In this document: positions 5,184 through 5,942 of the stretch, piece by piece
Layout of the letters: every line of letters starts with the position of its first letter
Numbering within the stretch: the stretch's first letter is position 1
From: Burkholderiales bacterium
Lineage (GTDB): Bacteria; Pseudomonadota; Gammaproteobacteria; Burkholderiales; Casimicrobiaceae
Reading direction: 5' to 3'
Assembly: GCA_025354075.1 (NCBI GenBank)
Contig: JANXNO010000651.1
Location: 1-5,942, forward strand
Length of the DNA: 5,942 nucleotides
Notes under the pieces: model-generated
Database searches by the model: none
What the model was told of the DNA's origin: nothing
The model's input: only the letters and a program-made list of their open reading frames with translations
Program-made: the position numbers and the translations under genes

Positions 5184-5942
5184 CTATGGGCGCAAGGCAC
5201 GCGTGTACAACGCGCTCAGAATCTGCTCTTCGTAGCGATGAAACGCGGAGTAACGCCCCGGGGCGGTCTCGGGGTCAAAGCCTGAACCTCCGCTCAAAAA
5301 TATCATGCCATTCTTTCGTTTTGGATCGAACACCATTGCCGACGTGAGCCCCCATGCATCCCCAAGATGTCCCACCGCCTGGAACCCGCCTCCCTCAACC
5401 AACCGATCACCCCGCGCGACGCCGCTGATGTCAAGAAAGTGCTGATTGCCCAGCCCCCACGCATTCATCAACTGGGTGCCGCCACCTGAATTCACGTCGC
5501 CGTTTTTTCCCGCCGCGTCGACACGCCACTGCTCGTGCAGCATCTCACGCACGGACGCAGCACTCAGCACACGCCTACCTTCATGCAGGCCTTCGTTCAT
5601 GAGCATCAACATCACCTTGCCCAGATCGACGGCGGATAGTCGGCATGCGCCTTGCGGGCCGAACAACGTGCCGTTGCTTCCCACGACATAACTCGGTCCG
5701 GCGCGCGGCACGGGTGCGACCTCGCTGTAGTCGTCGACCTGCGCAATCCACGGACCATTCGGGTTCCAGATTTCTTTGCCGTTGACTTCAGTTCGTTTGC
5801 GATACAACGTGGCAATTTTTGCCACGTCGGCAGCGCTCATGTCCGCTGGATTGAATCCGCCACGAATGGCCAGCGGATCGAAAACGACGCGCTTCATCAG
5901 TCGGTCAAAACGCTCGCCGCTCGCCCGCTCCATCACGGTGCC
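5184..5942 (-). CDS. Beta-lactamase-family serine hydrolase (S12/class C fold), 5'-truncated by window edge
   Basis: This is the C-terminal 252 residues and stop of a serine hydrolase related to class C beta-lactamases, DD-peptidases and esterases. The fragment begins at GTVMERASGERFDRLM, the segment that normally follows the YxN motif. The catalytic SxxK and YxN boxes should therefore lie just past the right edge. The third motif is present as GHLG (His192 of the fragment) in the position of the usual KTG/HTG. NGTLFGPQGACRLSAVDLGK and the run LMLMLMNEG are also typical of the family. A GTG at 5934-5936 could be read as a start, but the family motifs continue upstream to the edge, so the gene is open there. 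Substrate cannot be assigned: relatives include D-aminopeptidases, DD-carboxypeptidases, esterases and true beta-lactamases. Whether it is exported cannot be seen. It converges on the LD-carboxypeptidase gene. Confidence 0.88.
   Translation of the reverse strand, partial: GTVMERASGERFDRLMKRVVFDPLAIRGGFNPADMSAADVAKIATLYRKRTEVNGKEIWNPNGPWIAQVDDYSEVAPVPRAGPSYVVGSNGTLFGPQGACRLSAVDLGKVMLMLMNEGLHEGRRVLSAASVREMLHEQWRVDAAGKNGDVNSGGGTQLMNAWGLGNQHFLDISGVARGDRLVEGGGFQAVGHLGDAWGLTSAMVFDPKRKNGMIFLSGGSGFDPETAPGRYSAFHRYEEQILSALYTRALRP

Noticed and set aside
5934..5936. GTG as the start of the serine hydrolase
   Set aside because: The frame stays open to the window edge, and the residues at the edge belong to the middle of the beta-lactamase fold, so the gene begins outside the window.

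Overview
The window most resembles chromosomal DNA of a Gram-negative betaproteobacterium, probably Burkholderiales and plausibly Oxalobacteraceae (the Massilia/Duganella/Undibacterium group). The grounds are the moderately high GC content, an outer-membrane TonB-dependent receptor of about 930 residues, and the wording of the PBP4-type carboxypeptidase (for example FDETPEFRYNV). The assignment comes from recognising sequence style, not from a database comparison.

Layout, left to right. Positions 1-711 (minus) hold the first 237 codons of a PBP4-type D-Ala-D-Ala carboxypeptidase/endopeptidase (dacB, family S13), cut by the left edge. Positions 712-839 are a short spacer with a strong minus-strand intrinsic terminator (766-789) and a small palindrome next to the dacB ribosome site. 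Positions 840-3629 (minus) encode a complete 929-residue TonB-dependent receptor starting at GTG. Positions 3630-3959 are a 330-base divergent intergenic region. It has a good minus-strand promoter candidate (-35 TTGACA, -10 CATAAT), an operator-like dyad across that promoter, a second dyad of the same outline near the right-hand gene, and a hairpin in the predicted receptor leader. Positions 3960-5021 (plus) encode an LD-carboxypeptidase (family S66) with a twin-arginine signal. Positions 5042-5167 (plus) hold a possible 41-residue small protein. Positions 5184-5942 (minus) hold the C-terminal 252 residues of a beta-lactamase-family serine hydrolase (S12/class C fold), cut by the right edge.

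How the genes may work together (inference). All three enzymes belong to families that act on D-amino-acid or peptidoglycan-type peptides or on related amide and ester bonds. At least two of them carry export signals. They flank a TonB-dependent receptor that shares its control region with the LD-carboxypeptidase. A plausible reading is a locus for taking up and trimming peptidoglycan-derived or D-residue-containing peptides: the receptor brings the substrate across the outer membrane and the periplasmic peptidases shorten it. The strong terminator means dacB is probably not co-transcribed with the receptor, so its membership is uncertain. No RNA gene, CRISPR array, insertion sequence or other mobile element was seen.
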